Assembly: GCA_019671005.1 (NCBI GenBank)
Contig: CM033738.1
Location: 19,370,202 to 19,434,201, forward strand
Reading direction: 5' to 3'
Origin: Hibiscus mutabilis
Taxonomy: Eukaryota; Streptophyta; Magnoliopsida; Malvales; Malvaceae
DNA length: 64,000 nucleotides
The notes below the pieces were generated by a model. That model searched no databases, was not told the origin of the DNA, and was given only the letters and a program-made list of their open reading frames with translations. This document shows, one piece after another, positions 1-12,429 of this stretch. Both the position numbers and the translations under genes were made by a program. Each line of letters opens with the position of its first letter. The stretch's first letter is position 1.

Positions 1-22
1 CCTTTTATTCGCTTATCAATCA

Positions 23-2546
23 TCAAGTTGAATTTTCCTTGGTATTGCTGTCTTGCTGTGGTTTAGAAGAATCTTCCTTTTTCTCCATGACCTGCTGGAT
101 TCCTTCTTGATATCCTTTTATAAAACTCTTAAGAGCATCTCTATATGCAGAGGCCCTTGTCATGTATAACCTCTGTAAAGCAGGCCTCAAAGTCTCCATC
201 CCTCCTCGTGCAGCAACCGCTATTAAATCATTTCCGTAAACAACATCAAACAGTGTAACAATTCAACATGATAAATACAATACCAGGAAATAGAAAACAA
301 GAAAGACAGAAGAGGAATTTGGCCTTAGAATATTTTAGTTGAAAAAGAGAAGTTGTCCACAAGGTAAATGATGGAAAAATAAGTAAAAAAATTATCAGCA
401 GTTAAAACTTTTCCTTTAAAAACAACACAAGAAATATATATTAAGATATCCAGAAAACAAAAATTTCGCAGATCATGCTATCATTTTTCAGGGTGAGTTT
501 ATTTACAAAGTTCAGAAAATAAAATGTTGGCAGATGACACATCATGCTATCATTCTTCAGGGCAAGCAATTTTATTTACAATATAGGTAACATGAGATAT
601 TGGAATGATTTTCACATTGATGGTTCTAGGCATTGAAGCCCAGATAACTAAAACCCTCGGTAGATAAACAATAGTTTAATATCTTCCTTAATTATCAATA
701 GAGCCTTCACCTGATGAAGATGGAATTGTTTACCAAAAACCAACAGCAGCATAAAATCTAGGATTTGTCACAGTGATGGCTCTAGGCATTGAAACCTAGA
801 TAACCAAAACCACCTAGGAGATTAAGAATAGTTAATATCTTCCTTAATTAACAATTGAGCCTTGGCCTGGTGAAGAAGGAATTATTTACCAAAAACCAAC
901 AGTAGCATAAAATTTAGGACTTGTCACAGTGATGGCTCTAGGCATTGAAACCTAGATAACCAAAACCACATGGGAGATTAACAATAGTTTAATATCTTCC
1001 TTAATTAACAATAGTTTACCAAAAATATGCCAACTGCGGCATAAAACCTTGGACTTTAACATAGGTGCCAACAATATAATTGTAGAAAATATAATCAGAG
1101 ATGAACCCTTTAGAGTGTATATTGACTTTGGCACGTTACGTAGCTAACAAATCCTAAGAATAGAGCATCAATGGGAAAAAAAATCAAAGAATCATGCTAC
1201 CTCTAGACAAGTTCTACTAAATAGGGAAATTGAAATGAAAACCTTACTCTAAATGCCTTCTAGCTTGAGGATCAAGATCTTGAGAAGAAAGAATCTACTT
1301 ACATCAGAAGTGATACAGAGGATGTAATAAAAACTCAGATAGTTGGAAGAAAATGGAATTTACGTGGATAGAGAACGGGAGTGAGAGCTTGACCTGGAAA
1401 ATTTAGGGAAGTTTTTAGAACTAAGACCACAAATATGGTTTAACCCAAGTTTTTGGTACTTTTAAAACTAATTTGTCCCTTATTAGCACCAACCATTAAA
1501 TAGGAGGAGCTTGCGCATTCAATATTGTACATTTCTTCAGAGCTCAAACATTATGGCACATTGTTCCTTGACCTAAATAAGAAGTTGCAAGCTCAAGTCT
1601 AATGAATGCTTTGGAACAGACAATGGTCTATTCATAACAAAAAAACTGCATCACATATTTAAATCATTTTAAGGAACAAATGGTTTATTGCATATAATTT
1701 GTCACGTACTACACAAGTCATATCATATACTTCTTGGTTCATTATAGACAACTTATACATCATATATATTTCATGATATGAAATCACAGAGTACATTCCC
1801 TTACCAATATCTTCCAATGTTGAAGGTTCTGTCACTTTAGTCCTACTCTTATCTCCACTGGGTTTACCTTCAGTCTCATCATCCTTCTTATAATCATTCG
1901 GTCGAAGATCAGGACCAATATCCCTCACCCAACTTGCAGCATAAAGCCTAGAGGCCTCCTTCAAGACCTAAATAGCGATGAAAGATATTTACTACTTATA
2001 TACTTGAAGAAAAATGCCTCTTATTCACTAGAGCATAGGCAAATCATAGGACCTTGAACATCCTTTGATATTCAAGTTGTTAAGGTCGCCATCAAGTAAG
2101 CAGAATGGCACTTTAATGTCATTTAATCAATTCAAATTTCAATGATCCAATTTGCACCTGGATTACCAGCGATGGCATCTGTGAGATTTTCTATCTTATT
2201 TATCCATAATTTGTTGTAAGCAAAAAAAAAGTAATATCTAAAACAAAAGTCGATAGTAAAATAGCTTTTCCATTCAATTATTTAAACAGGAAAAGAAAGG
2301 AAGGGAATTAAAAAAGCAGAACCTAACAGCATTAAACGTTAAAACCCAGAAACCAATCAGTAATCCAAACTCTAACAGAGGAAGGGGAATTTGGAAAAGG
2401 AAACTTACTAAGAAACGCTCGTGCCAAGTCAATTTGCGGCGCTTTTGGATGTGGGGAGGATCAGGCAATGAAGAAGGGAAAGCTATTTCTTTGAGATCGT
2501 ACCGGATGTAATCATACAGCTTCCTGCACTCTACTTTCACCTTCAT
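23..2546 (-). CDS. Conserved-looking plant protein of unknown function, three exons (165 aa)
   Basis: I assembled this gene from splice signals: exon 1 2546-2409 (starts at ATG), exon 2 1967-1805, exon 3 219-23 (ends in TGA). The exon lengths 138, 163 and 197 nt sum to 166 codons. Both introns (2408-1968 and 1804-220) are GT...AG; the donors read GTAAGT and GTAAGG. The protein begins MKVKVECRKLYDYIRYDLKE and has a basic stretch (QKRRKLTWHERF, about residues 34-45). An aromatic/charged block (ASWVRDIGPDLRP) follows just after exon 2 begins. The middle is hydrophilic and Lys/Asp/Glu-rich, a likely helical segment (METLRPALQRLYMTRASAYR) starts exon 3, and the tail is Gln/Ser/Lys-rich. I see no signal peptide, membrane segment or catalytic motif. 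The clean splice sites, absence of stops and dense charge pattern point to a real gene. I do not recognise a named family and assign no function. Exon structure is fairly sure; cellular role is unknown. Confidence 0.8.
619..1060. repeat. 156-bp tandem repeat in intron 2 of the first gene
   Basis: Near-identical blocks containing GATGGYTCTAGGCATTGAA start at 619, 775 and 931, giving a period of 156 bp and about 2.8 copies. Each block also carries a CTTCCTTAATTA motif and a TTTACCAAAAA motif. The copies differ by scattered substitutions and the third is truncated. The array lies inside the 1.6-kb second intron and does not touch the exons. Confidence 0.85.
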
Positions 2547-2672
2547 TTTAGGTTGACATAAGAGATGCCCAGTTTGTTCAAGCTAATGAACTGAATAACT
2601 TCGTTCTTCCGCTGTCCAAATATTTAGGGTAAGCAGCTATTAACTGGGTTGAGGCGTAAGGGCTTTTGATTA

Positions 2673-3905
2673 CGGTAAATTACAAATTATATCACTCATC
2701 TTTCTTCTTACTCCTATTTTGGTTACTAAAATTTAGAAATTTTCAATTTAATCGTTAAACTTTCGATTTGCTCCTATTCTGATCACTTGGGAGTTAAACA
2801 AAAAAATAGAAGGGAGACATGGCAGTCACATGTGTTAGAACCAAAATATTTCAATACAAATATAAACTCAAGATTAATACATGCCAAATCATTAAGAACA
2901 AAGACTAGATTTGCGGAAGCATACCTGAATCCATTGATGTAGCTTTTCCAGAGTGGGTTTGATCTTCTAAGATGATAGGTTATCTCTTGCCACACAACTC
3001 TCTGACGGGGAAGGAGAGATATGCAAGTTAACGTATACCTAGGGACCATTACCCATTATATAAGCTGAATTAAGAACAGTTTATTAATATTCACAACTTT
3101 GTCCCTCATTGAGTTATAAATATAACTTATGGTATCTACACTTTTAATTCCAAGATAATTTAAGACCTATACCATGTGTAACATAATTAGTCACTTAATT
3201 TCATGTCATACTTTATAATAGTAACATATATTATACATATGTGCCTACAATTGCGAATTTTAATCTAACATGTGCTAATGTAGATTGCTTTTTGCTGACA
3301 TTGTAGCCACATGTCATCCACATCATTTTTCTTTTTTTTTCCTTTTTTTTTATCTTCCTCCCCACATATGAAAATTTTACACTTTCATCCATGTTTCACT
3401 CTAACATTGGAATCACCGTTCTTCGGTGTCTTTTCTCACTACTCAAAACACTGATGAATTTATCTCGTCGTCTTCTGCCCATCTATCAGTTTAAATTTAC
3501 CTAAAACTACTTTAAAATTGACGAAACTCAACCCAAAAACTAAAAATCTCAAAACTCCAAATCAGTCTAATCTATAATTTCATCATCCGATCAGTATGAA
3601 ATTAGGATATCCATCCCGCTTTCTCTTTCTCCATCTTGCCATCGTTGGGATTTAGAAGAAGATGTTCAATCGTTGAGAAATCAAACATAATATAAGACCA
3701 AGTTTTTTTTCACAAAAAAATTGAAGTAAGTTTTAGGGTCATTTCATATTCTTTAAAAGATAGATATACACTCATAAGTATTTAATGGCGGAGTGACTAT
3801 AATAGGAGCAAATAAAAACTGTAGTGGTTAAATTTTAAAAAATTAAACTTAATGACCAAAATATAAGTAAGAAAAAAGTTAAGTGATGAATATTATAATT
3901 TACCC
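2673..3905. mobile_element. Non-autonomous DNA transposon with ~115-bp terminal inverted repeats
   Basis: The left end (starting CGGTAAATTAC at 2673) and the reverse complement of the right end (GGGTAAATTATAA ending at 3905) align through about 115 bp, including the shared internal block TTTGCTCCTATT. Flanking TTTGATTA (left) and TTTGATTT (right) look like an 8-9 bp target duplication with one mismatch. No transposase is visible in the 1.2-kb interior. The inverted-repeat length suits a Mutator-like element; a hAT derivative is possible. It starts 127 bp upstream of the first gene's ATG, so it lies in or next to that gene's promoter. A minus-strand open stretch at 2783-3049 resembles no protein I know. 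Confidence 0.8.
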
Positions 3906-4566
3906 TTTGATTTTTTTTGAGTTTTTAATGTTTTAGGCGTAAAATACAGTATTTGGTATGGGTATTCAAAAATTGTTGGTTTGTTGATCTGAAATAAAAA
4001 TAATTTGATACTTTTAAAAAAAAGAAATCCAGATCGAGTATTCGACCAGCTAAATTTCATGGGTTCATTGGCCAGGCTCCGACTTGGTTTCCTATTTTAA
4101 TTTTAAAATTGTTAAAAGGTTTTCATTAGTTAAATAATATCTTTGCCCCAAATATTTTACTTTTTTGTTACCTATATTATAGGTCATTAATCTACCGGTC
4201 TATTTTTAGTGGATATATAAATCCATCGATGAAAAGTAGATTGCAAGAAGAAAACAACATATAATAACTTAATCTCTTAGAAGTTGTGAACATGTAAATC
4301 AGTATTATTTTAATTTTTTTCATTAACCTCTTACATGTATCATATGTTATTGTTTTCTCTTTTAATAAATATTGTTATAATGTTGAATGTCAACGTAATG
4401 TTACAATAGTTTTTAGTATATATATAATGCTTATTTATTGTTAATAATTCTTTGAATGGTGATATACTCTGCTAGAATTAGAAACCAACTAAAGTTTGTT
4501 CTTTTAAATTATTTTAATTGTATTATTTGAAGAAAAAAATATACAAATTTGACTTGGGTACCCTAT
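3906..4566. other. AT-rich intergenic DNA, no gene seen
   Basis: This is low-complexity AT-rich DNA between the TIR element and the Tat LTR. I see no ORF, RNA gene or clear repeat. The last five bases (CCTAT, 4562-4566) are the left target-site duplication of the next element. Confidence 0.7.
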
Positions 4567-6891
4567 TGTAATAACTAATTTTATCCGGGTTATTAACCCG
4601 TGTTTATATCTTGTTAATAGACTTTTATTTACATCTATATTATAATTATTATGTATTATCTATTATATTATATGTTATGATATCTTATTATCTATTAATA
4701 TTCATGTTCGGTTCTTTTTTATATTATCTATCTATTATTATTATTATTATTAAACAAACCTAACTAAAACAGATATACAAATATAGTAAAAGCCATTTTT
4801 ATTAATATATATATATAGTCCATATATTAAAGTCTTTTTTATATTCAAAAACCCAAAATATATACATTACACATAGCCTGTTAGGTGGCCCAAACCTAAA
4901 TTTAACCCTAATCTATATCCCTTCCTTGCGTAGCTAAGGGGTGACCGTTAGATCAAATCTGATTTAACGGCTCAAATTGGAGCAAGAGCAGCCTCATCAG
5001 CTACCACACTCGCGCGTGAGAGTCACGCAATCTGACCCTTCATTCCCCGTTGGTTCACATACCCTCCGGAGACCTTTTCGGTTGTCATGTCCTCTGTGCA
5101 AACTGCCATGATGGCCACCACCGAGCCATTTCCCCAATCTGTATTGGTTATGTCCGCAACAAATCCACGTCAGATGGTCTCCTCTCCCTCGTACGAGAGC
5201 CAAAACAACATGCAAAGAAACAAAAAAAAGCAGCAGGAATGTCAGAAGCGTTTCAGAGGCATTACCAACATCTTAGAGCCAACCAACAATTTCAGATTAT
5301 CAGATGAATTCAGCCAAATAAAAAATAGATGAACCAATAGATGATTTTATGGTTTCTTTTTCTCTTAAAAAATTGTAACTTTCGGATATAAAATCCGAAC
5401 CAAAATGATTGTAACCCATTTTGAAATTCACAAGCATCAATGCAAAGAGAAAAAGAGCAATTTTCAGAGGTAATCTCCAATTTTCAATTTCATTCGAAGC
5501 ATAATCATAAAAAGCGGTTAGGGTTAGGTTTTTTACCTCCGCGACCATCGGCCTTTTCGTCGCCGTTTGGCTTTGTCCACGTCGGTGATAAGCCTCTTGG
5601 CCTCCCCAAGGCCATGCATTATGAATCGGTTGAGGACCCGAGGTTCTGATTTTCAAAAAAAAAAGTTTTGAGGTCTCCGTTTCCTTCAGATCTGGGTAAA
5701 GGAGGAGTGTTTTTTTTATAATCGCTAGTCGTTTTTGGTTTCATAGGGAAAAAGAAAATGTTTTGGAGTTTGATTTAGGGTTCATCGGCACCGACGAGTG
5801 GTGGTCGTTGGTAGGCCATTGTGGCTGGTACGGTGGTTCATGGTCGTTATCTGGGTTCTTGAAGGGGCGATGAAGAAAGTTTCAGAGCATTCTTGCTTTT
5901 TTTGGGTAAAAGGGGTAAATGATTTGTTTTAAAAAAAAATAACTCTTATACTCGACCCTTTTCAAAAATGGATTATTTACGTAATAAATCCCTTTGCCCC
6001 ACTCTATTTCCTCTGTTAGTCTCTCTGTGTTTCAAAACCCTCCCTGCGGTCCCTGGATTTTTTTAAAACTTTCAATTTTGTCATTGTTTCCGTTTAGCTT
6101 AGTTTTGAGTGGTCTAATCCGCTGTTTTCCTCTTTAGTTCCAGTTTTATTTTAATTTGGTCCTCTTTGCATATGCACATGTTTGGTTGGTTCCGATGTTT
6201 GTTTTGGTTACTACATGTGCCCTTGTATGTACTATAACATATATGTCATTACGTTATCTATAAATAGTAGCATATAATGCAATCTATTTCTATGAATATA
6301 TATACGTATGTAAGGTTTTTTTTAACTATTATATATGTTTTTTTATGTATCTATACCCCTTATATACTTATGTATTGTGGTATTGTTATTTAATATTTAT
6401 GCCTTCTCGTGTCTTCATTCGTATGTTTGCATGTCATATTATGTTGCATCCGGAACATAAACTGTCAATGTGGTGCTCTTTTATTCGAGGATAAGCTTGG
6501 CTAGTATCAGGCGTAGTGGTGGTGGTTTTTGCTTATTCTCGAATAACGAGCCCCTTAAAATTTATTCGCATGTATAACTAAATTTCAATTTAATCGTCAC
6601 TTTAATTTAGAAAATTTAATATTAACAAAGTTGTAATTATTTTATTTTTTGGTACCAATTTTTGGGCGGTGTGGGGTGCCAAAACCTTCCCCATCTATAA
6701 CCGACTCTCGAACACATTTTTGATTCAAATCTCTGGGTTTATGGTGTCCGGCCTACCCTAGTGGCCGGTGGCGACTCCAAGTTTTAATATTCTCAAAAAT
6801 ACGAATTTTTAAAGGACTTCCCAATTTTCCAAAAAAATAGTGAACCTTTTTCCTTTTAGGACATTTCAAAAAAAATGGGGAGGTCGCTGCA
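4567..6891 (+). repeat. 5' LTR of the Tat element (2.3 kb)
   Basis: It begins TGTAATAACTAATTTTAT and ends GGTCGCTGCA immediately before the primer site. The start was fixed by the matching target duplication and by alignment to the second Tat LTR, which starts TGTAATCACAAATTTTAT at 49648. The last ~580 bp (6310-6891) match 19555-20130, the remaining 3' LTR, at roughly 85-90 per cent by eye. Short ORFs within 5000-5650 on both strands are chance readings of non-coding LTR. Confidence 0.9.
6481..6546 (+). other. LTR stem-loop, 16-bp arms
   Basis: TTATTCGAGGATAAGC (6481-6496) and GCTTATTCTCGAATAA (6531-6546) are inverted repeats matching at 15 of 16 positions, around a 34-nt loop containing GTGGTGGTGG. 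The same structure with only minor changes is in the 3' LTR at 19712-19777. It lies about 345 bp before the LTR end, where the transcript start or poly(A) region is plausible; that role is inference. Confidence 0.8.
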
Positions 6892-6893
6892 GC

Positions 6894-6911
6894 TGGCGAC
6901 TCCGCTGGGGT
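6894..6911 (+). other. Primer-binding site, tRNA-Arg type
   Basis: TGGCGACTCCGCTGGGGT starts two bases after the 5' LTR end. It is complementary to the 3' end of plant tRNA-Arg(ACG), whose acceptor end I recall as ...CAGYGGAGTCGCCA. An Arg primer is typical of Ogre elements. Confidence 0.85.
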
Positions 6912-7587
6912 CCGATTTTGGTTTTTAAAACAAAAGAGTGTCAAGCCATTTTCTTAAATATATAATTACCGCTTTATTAATATCGGAAGTTGTGAATTAA
7001 AGTGACGATGAAATTAATGTTTGTTTATAAATACGAGTTTATTTTAACGCATTTAAAATTTGGCATTTAAACCTGTTTCTTTAAGTGGGGAAGGGGGAAC
7101 GCTAGTTCTTTCGTGTGAATATCATTCCTCCGTATGGGCCTAGTAAGTACCTTCAAGGCTCGAGTACCCTATGTTTTCATGGGAATATTGTTTCCCCATA
7201 TGGACATAGCGAATGGGTCCCCCCGAATTGAACTCGGTTGAGAGGAGCCTATAATGGGTGATGACCGAGGGCCTTGCTACTCTTAGGAGGGAACAACGAG
7301 GATAGTTTAGGTACCTCTTAGCACCAAAATTGCATGTAGAGAACATAGAAAGCCCACCCCTTTTTAGAGCCACACGGATAACCTAAGTGTTTTAGATGGA
7401 ATGTAAATAGGGTTGTCTTGTTTGATGCTTTATTTAATTTCCTGTTTTATTTCTGCATTTATTGATTTTATCTGGTACTAACTTATTTCTTTTTGTGTTT
7501 TATTTTGTTTTGCATATATTTTTGCATAAACATTGCATGACATAAAGGTGTTGATTCAACTGGTTTGCCAATTTGAGATCTTTTATC
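6912..7587 (+). other. Untranslated leader of the Tat element
   Basis: No ORF is supported here. The stretch contains repeated CCTCCGTATGG / CCCCATATGG phrases (about 7127-7210) and the phrase AAAGCCCACCCCTTTTTAGA near 7350. The leader of the second Tat element (52440-52720) has the same phrases in the same order, which shows it is conserved retrotransposon leader and not a captured gene. Confidence 0.7.
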
Positions 7588-9865
7588 ATGGATAGGAGGT
7601 ATCTCAAGAAAGAGGATACCAACTCAACTATTCAACATTGGTCAGAAGTTAACCAAAGGGTCCAAGGTGACAGTTTCACATAGTACTGGGATATACATAT
7701 ATAAGTCTACAACAAAATGATTTGTGGGAATTGAAAGAGATTTGGGAAGAATGGGATCGACGGTTGAAAAATTTGTTTTGTGATAATTATGGCGATATAA
7801 CACATTTGATATATGTCAGAAATAATCAGCCTTTGCTCAGTGTCATCTTTTAGTTTTGGAATCTCGCTTTCTGTTGCTTCACTTTTAATAGGAAATACAT
7901 GATGCCTACGGTGGAAGAGTATACGGCTTTACTTAATTAGAAAAATATTCAAAAAGATTGGATTTATACAAAGCCGTCAAAGTCCCAAAATTATCCTTTG
8001 AAGCTTAGAACTTTAGCCAGAACGAGTGAAGATTGGGTCAAAGGCTTGATTCAGAGTCGAGGGGATAGTACCGTCTTTTCATGGGAGTGTATTTGAGATA
8101 TTATATCTACGCACCCAGATGAGGTTATGAAGACGGATCTATTTTCTTTGGGGATATATGGTTTGATTATTTTTCTGAGGGTTTTGGGGAATATTGATGT
8201 GGCCATCTTAGATTTATTTGAGCGCATGAAGAGAAAGGCAAATCTGGTACCTGTAATCTTAATCGAGACTTTCATTTCCTTGAATGCGAGCCGAAAACAT
8301 GAAGAAAGGCATTTTAGGGGATGTGCACAGTTGCTTCAGGTTTGGATTCAAAGTCATCTTTGGAAGACACCAACTAAGGTTTTGCCCGGAATATTTTGGG
8401 AGACTTTTCCCCTTTGCGAGAATATCTAGCGAATGAATGGTGGGAAGATCCAGACAAGAAGAAGTGGACTAAGATTTTCAAGAACCTTAAAGATAAAGAT
8501 ATCGTTTGGAGGGTACCTTAGCTCGGTAGTGTCCTCCATTTCTTATATAGATGCGGAGATTATGATTGGTTGATGATGCTAGGCTTGTATGGCGAAATTG
8601 TTTGTGCTCCTATGTTGGTATCAAGGAAATTTTGATCATGACAGTTTGTTCTTGTGACCACCGGCTTGAGCCATGCCGAGTTTTCTTTCAAGAATGATTT
8701 TAGGGCGAAGGTCCAAACTGCCTCTAGAGCTTGGGATCACTGCTATCTTATAAAGGTAGAAGAAGATAAAAAGTGCATGTTTACCCCTAACTATGATTTT
8801 TGGAGTCGCAAGAGAATTAATGATAAGATTCTGGAGCTCGATCAATGACCGACCATGACTCTTGAAGAGCATATGAAGATAGTCCTTTCCGAGGCCGATA
8901 TCCTAAGGAGCGAGCTAGAATAGGTAAAAAAGATGATGGATGCCTTACAATCCGAGCATCTGAGCAAGCTTTACAAGGTAAGTTTAGATGTGGAAGAGCG
9001 AGATAGGACGATCAAGCAATTAAGGAAACTAAATGCAGATTTGAATGAAAAGAAGGCTCTCTACCAAAGTGACACTCTCAAGCTCCAAGCTCTAGTGTGG
9101 AACGCCGACCGAAAGAAGTTTCTAGCCGTGCAGAAAGAAAAGATGAATGGTATGCACTTAGTCGAAGAGAAAAAAGAGAAATGTAAACAAGCGATTGAAA
9201 AAGAGATAGAAAACTGCAAGTTGGCCATTGAAAATGAAAGAAAGTCTTCTAGAAGTGCAATCCATCGGGAAAAAGCAAAAGTTAGGCAAGAGAACAAAAA
9301 GGCAAGCAAGTGATAAGTTGGGAGAAAGAAAATGCTACCGCTTGGAAGAGACCAAGAAAATAAAAATTAACTGCTTGAAATGCAAGGTTTGTACAACTCC
9401 ACCTTTGAGAGTTTGAATCAATGCCAAGCCTGAAACATCCAGCTAAAAGAGAGGATCGCGAAGTTGGATCAGTCTTTTTATGAATACTGTGCTTGGAATG
9501 GCTTCCTTGAACTTCAAGCTACCTGACAAGAAAATGAAGTGCTTCGAACTCAGATTGAGAAGCTAGAAGCCACTTCTCATGATTATCTAAGAAGGATCGT
9601 AGTTCTCAAAGAAACTGCGAAAGAGGGAGATAATTATTGGTTAAGGCACCTTCGCGATGCTACTCGTATGATTCAAGATCTAGACCAATATAACACGACT
9701 CTGATGGTGCAACTGCAAAAAGTTTCTAGACATGTGATGGACCTAGCCGCAGAAGCTGAAACTCTTCGCCCTTTTATAGCTCCGGACATGGAGGAGGCAC
9801 CTAGATTCATTCAGCTACTTGAAGCCATTGAGAAACTAGGAGTTAGGGCTGGGGCATATCTGTAG
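7588..9865 (+). pseudogene. ORF1 of the Tat element: DUF7745-like domain followed by a coiled coil (broken)
   Basis: A reading frame opens at ATG 7588 but breaks several times. Readable pieces give the motifs TVEEYTALL near 7905 and MKTDLFSLGIYGLIIFLRVL at 8127 onward, then LVPVILIETFISLNASRKHE and CAQLLQVW. These match in order what I recall of the DUF7745 family, abundant in cotton-type genomes as ORF1 of Tat elements. From 8933 to 9865 the frame is rich in Glu, Lys and Leu heptads, a long coiled coil, and ends FIQLLEAIEKLGVRAGAYL followed by a stop. The role of this extra ORF in Tat elements is not established. In-frame stops (for example after 7933, near 8430 and at 8845) make it non-functional here. 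Confidence 0.8.
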
Positions 9866-10199
9866 AAGTTTACTCTTTCTGCTTTGTAATGAGAACCTTT
9901 TTAATTTTCAATGAAATTTTTTCAAGGGTGATCACCAGCCGAATCAATGCCTTTATTTGCATATATTCTTGCATTTTATTTTCGCATAACGTATATAACA
10001 TGCATTAATTGATTGTACAATGAGATTAATAGTGAAAATGTCGTAGCAGAAATTGAAAGATAAACTGCAATCATTATACACCCATATCATACTCGTTTGC
10101 AAACGAGGATAATGAAAGAAAATGTCGCCAAGTTAGAAGCTAACCTAAGGGGGAAATTAGAGCAGACTCAGCTAGAATTGAGGGAGACCATACTCAAAT

Positions 10200-11790
10200 C
10201 CAGTAAGACACGATGAAGAAGTTATCTAAGTTGTTAGGACTCGAGCGAAATGAGGACCTGAATGGAAAATGTTCTATTGAAAATCAACCTCAGAACGTGA
10301 GAGATCCTTCGTACTCCCCGATCTTTATCAATACTACCCCAAGACCTCCACAAAGAGTGACTTTATCCCATCAGGTCGGCGCCTCTACCCAAGCTCAATT
10401 GGGTGTGGCCTTCAGTACTACATAAAATGTTGGGGACATTATCCTGAATTTTGATGAGTTAGAAAAATTAAATCAAGTAAAGGCATAATTTTAAAAAAAA
10501 TAATTAGAAGAAACCAAGAAGGATCTTGAGGAAAGGTTTCGAGCAAAGGAGGATGAAGAAGGTTTCTATGGGTTGAATGCTAGGGACCTTAGTTTGGTCT
10601 CAGATGTGGAGATTTCGTATAAGTTCAAGACTCTAAAATTAATGAAATTTGACAGGACTATTTGTCCCACCGCTCATATAACCATGTTTTGCCGGAAGAT
10701 GGCGGGATTTACCAACAACGAAAAGTTATTAATCCATTGCTTCCAAGATAGTTTGGTGGAATCTGCCACAAGGTGTTATAATTAGCTAACGCAGGCTCAA
10801 ATTAAGTCTTGGAAAGATTTAGCTAAAGCCTTCACAGACCAGTACAAGCATATAACTGATATGGTCCCTAATCGACTTTTGTTACAAAGGATAGAACAAA
10901 TACACAATGAGAGCCTCCACGAGTATGCCTAGCGATAGAGCGATGTGGCAGCAAAAGTTCAGCCTCCACTTTGTGAGAGAGAAATTTCTCTAATGTTCAT
11001 AGATACATTAAAAGGAACACTTTATGACCGTATGATTAGCAACCCTATCAGTAACTTCGAGGACATGGTTATAACGGGCGAACGTATCGAAGCAGCCATC
11101 AAGAGTAGAAGAATTGACATAGGAGAATTGTCACGAAAATAGTTTAAGAGAAAATATAATGAGGTTAATAATACGAACACCTATGAGGCCTTTAAGAACC
11201 TCACAATCTCCCAACCTCAAGTTACAACCAAAAATGCATGAAATTTCAATAGAAGAGAAGATAGAGGGCCCAAGAAGGTAGGTAAAAATAGGTCTTTCAC
11301 TCCATTACCTATTTCTTACAAAGAGTTATACTCACAGTTATACAAGGCAGATTTAGTTTGGCTTTACCATGTTACTCCTTTTAACCCACCCTACCCAGCG
11401 TGGTATGACGCCAATGCACATTGTGAGTACCATGTCGATGTTCGGGACATTTAATTGAGAATTGCATGGTATTCAAAATGTTTGTTTAGAATCTGATAAA
11501 AACCAGAGTGTTACAATTGGGAGAACTGAGCATGGCCAATACCCCCTACCAAACCATAGAGGTCATGGTGTAAATGCTGTTGAAAAGGGATACGCTAGAA
11601 GAGTTAGAGTGAATGTGTCAGAAGTAAAGTCTCCTTTAAGGTGGGTTTTTCAGCAATTATGCATGGCACGCCTCATTGAACGGGGATAGTGGTTGTGAAA
11701 AAGGGGTGTCGCCCATACTATGGTTATCACCAATTAGAGGATCATGAGATTCAAGATTGTAAAGAGTTCTGTTAGTTGATTCTGAAAATA
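10200..11790 (+). pseudogene. gag of the Tat element (broken)
   Basis: The capsid-like core is readable at 10573-11142 with interruptions: FDRTICPTAHITMFCRKMAG, LLIHCFQDSLVESATRCYN, then a stop where Tat gag has Gln, then WKDLAKAFTDQYKHI and VAAKVQPPLCEREISLMFID. These are hallmark stretches of Tat gag, the capsid that packages element RNA. Two degenerate zinc-knuckle remnants follow, around 11410-11480 (HCEYH) and 11700-11775 (YHQLEDHEIQDC). At least three in-frame stops are present within the core. No intact gag product can be made from this copy. Confidence 0.82.
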
Positions 11791-12429
11791 ATGGACAACA
11801 AGGAAATTGAGTTCTTTGAGAATGAAGAGGGAAAAAAAGAAGTAGAAGTCTGCACGTCAGACAGTTCGAATGTCAAGTATAGTGCACGAAGACCTTTTGT
11901 CCCTGACTTCAAACCAAGTGAAGGGATCACACCTCAAGAAGAAGGCCCTAAGGTGGCTCTCAAGATCATAATTTCTTTCCCAACATCCTTTCCTTTCAAG
12001 GGAACTCTGATGGTCCCGTGGAATTACACCTCTAATATTTCAATACGGGGGTGCTCAAGTTTGTAAGAAGGTGAAAAGTTACCTAACGAAGTAAAGCCCG
12101 CTCAAGAAAAGGAACCGATAGAACCTAATCCCGAAGTGGTAAATAAGGTTGGGCACTTTACAATGAGTGGTAGGTGCTTTTCTCCAAAAACTTCAAAGGG
12201 GGCGGAGGAGCCAAAGGACAAAGGCAAAGTAGCCGGGTTTGAACCCGAGAAGATATTTGGAGAAGAGCCACCTCTAAAAATCAATGAGCTAATAATGAAG
12301 GTTCAAGCCCAAGATTTTTTGAGACTTTTGAAGCACAGCAAATACAGTGTAGTGGAGCAACTCTAGAAATAGCAGGCACAAATTTCAATACTTGATCTCC
12401 TGCTAAATTTAGAAAAACACCGTGAAGCA

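Noticed and set aside
5050..5656. Overlapping ORFs in the Tat 5' LTR
   Set aside because: They lie in non-coding LTR sequence, overlap on both strands and have no domain.
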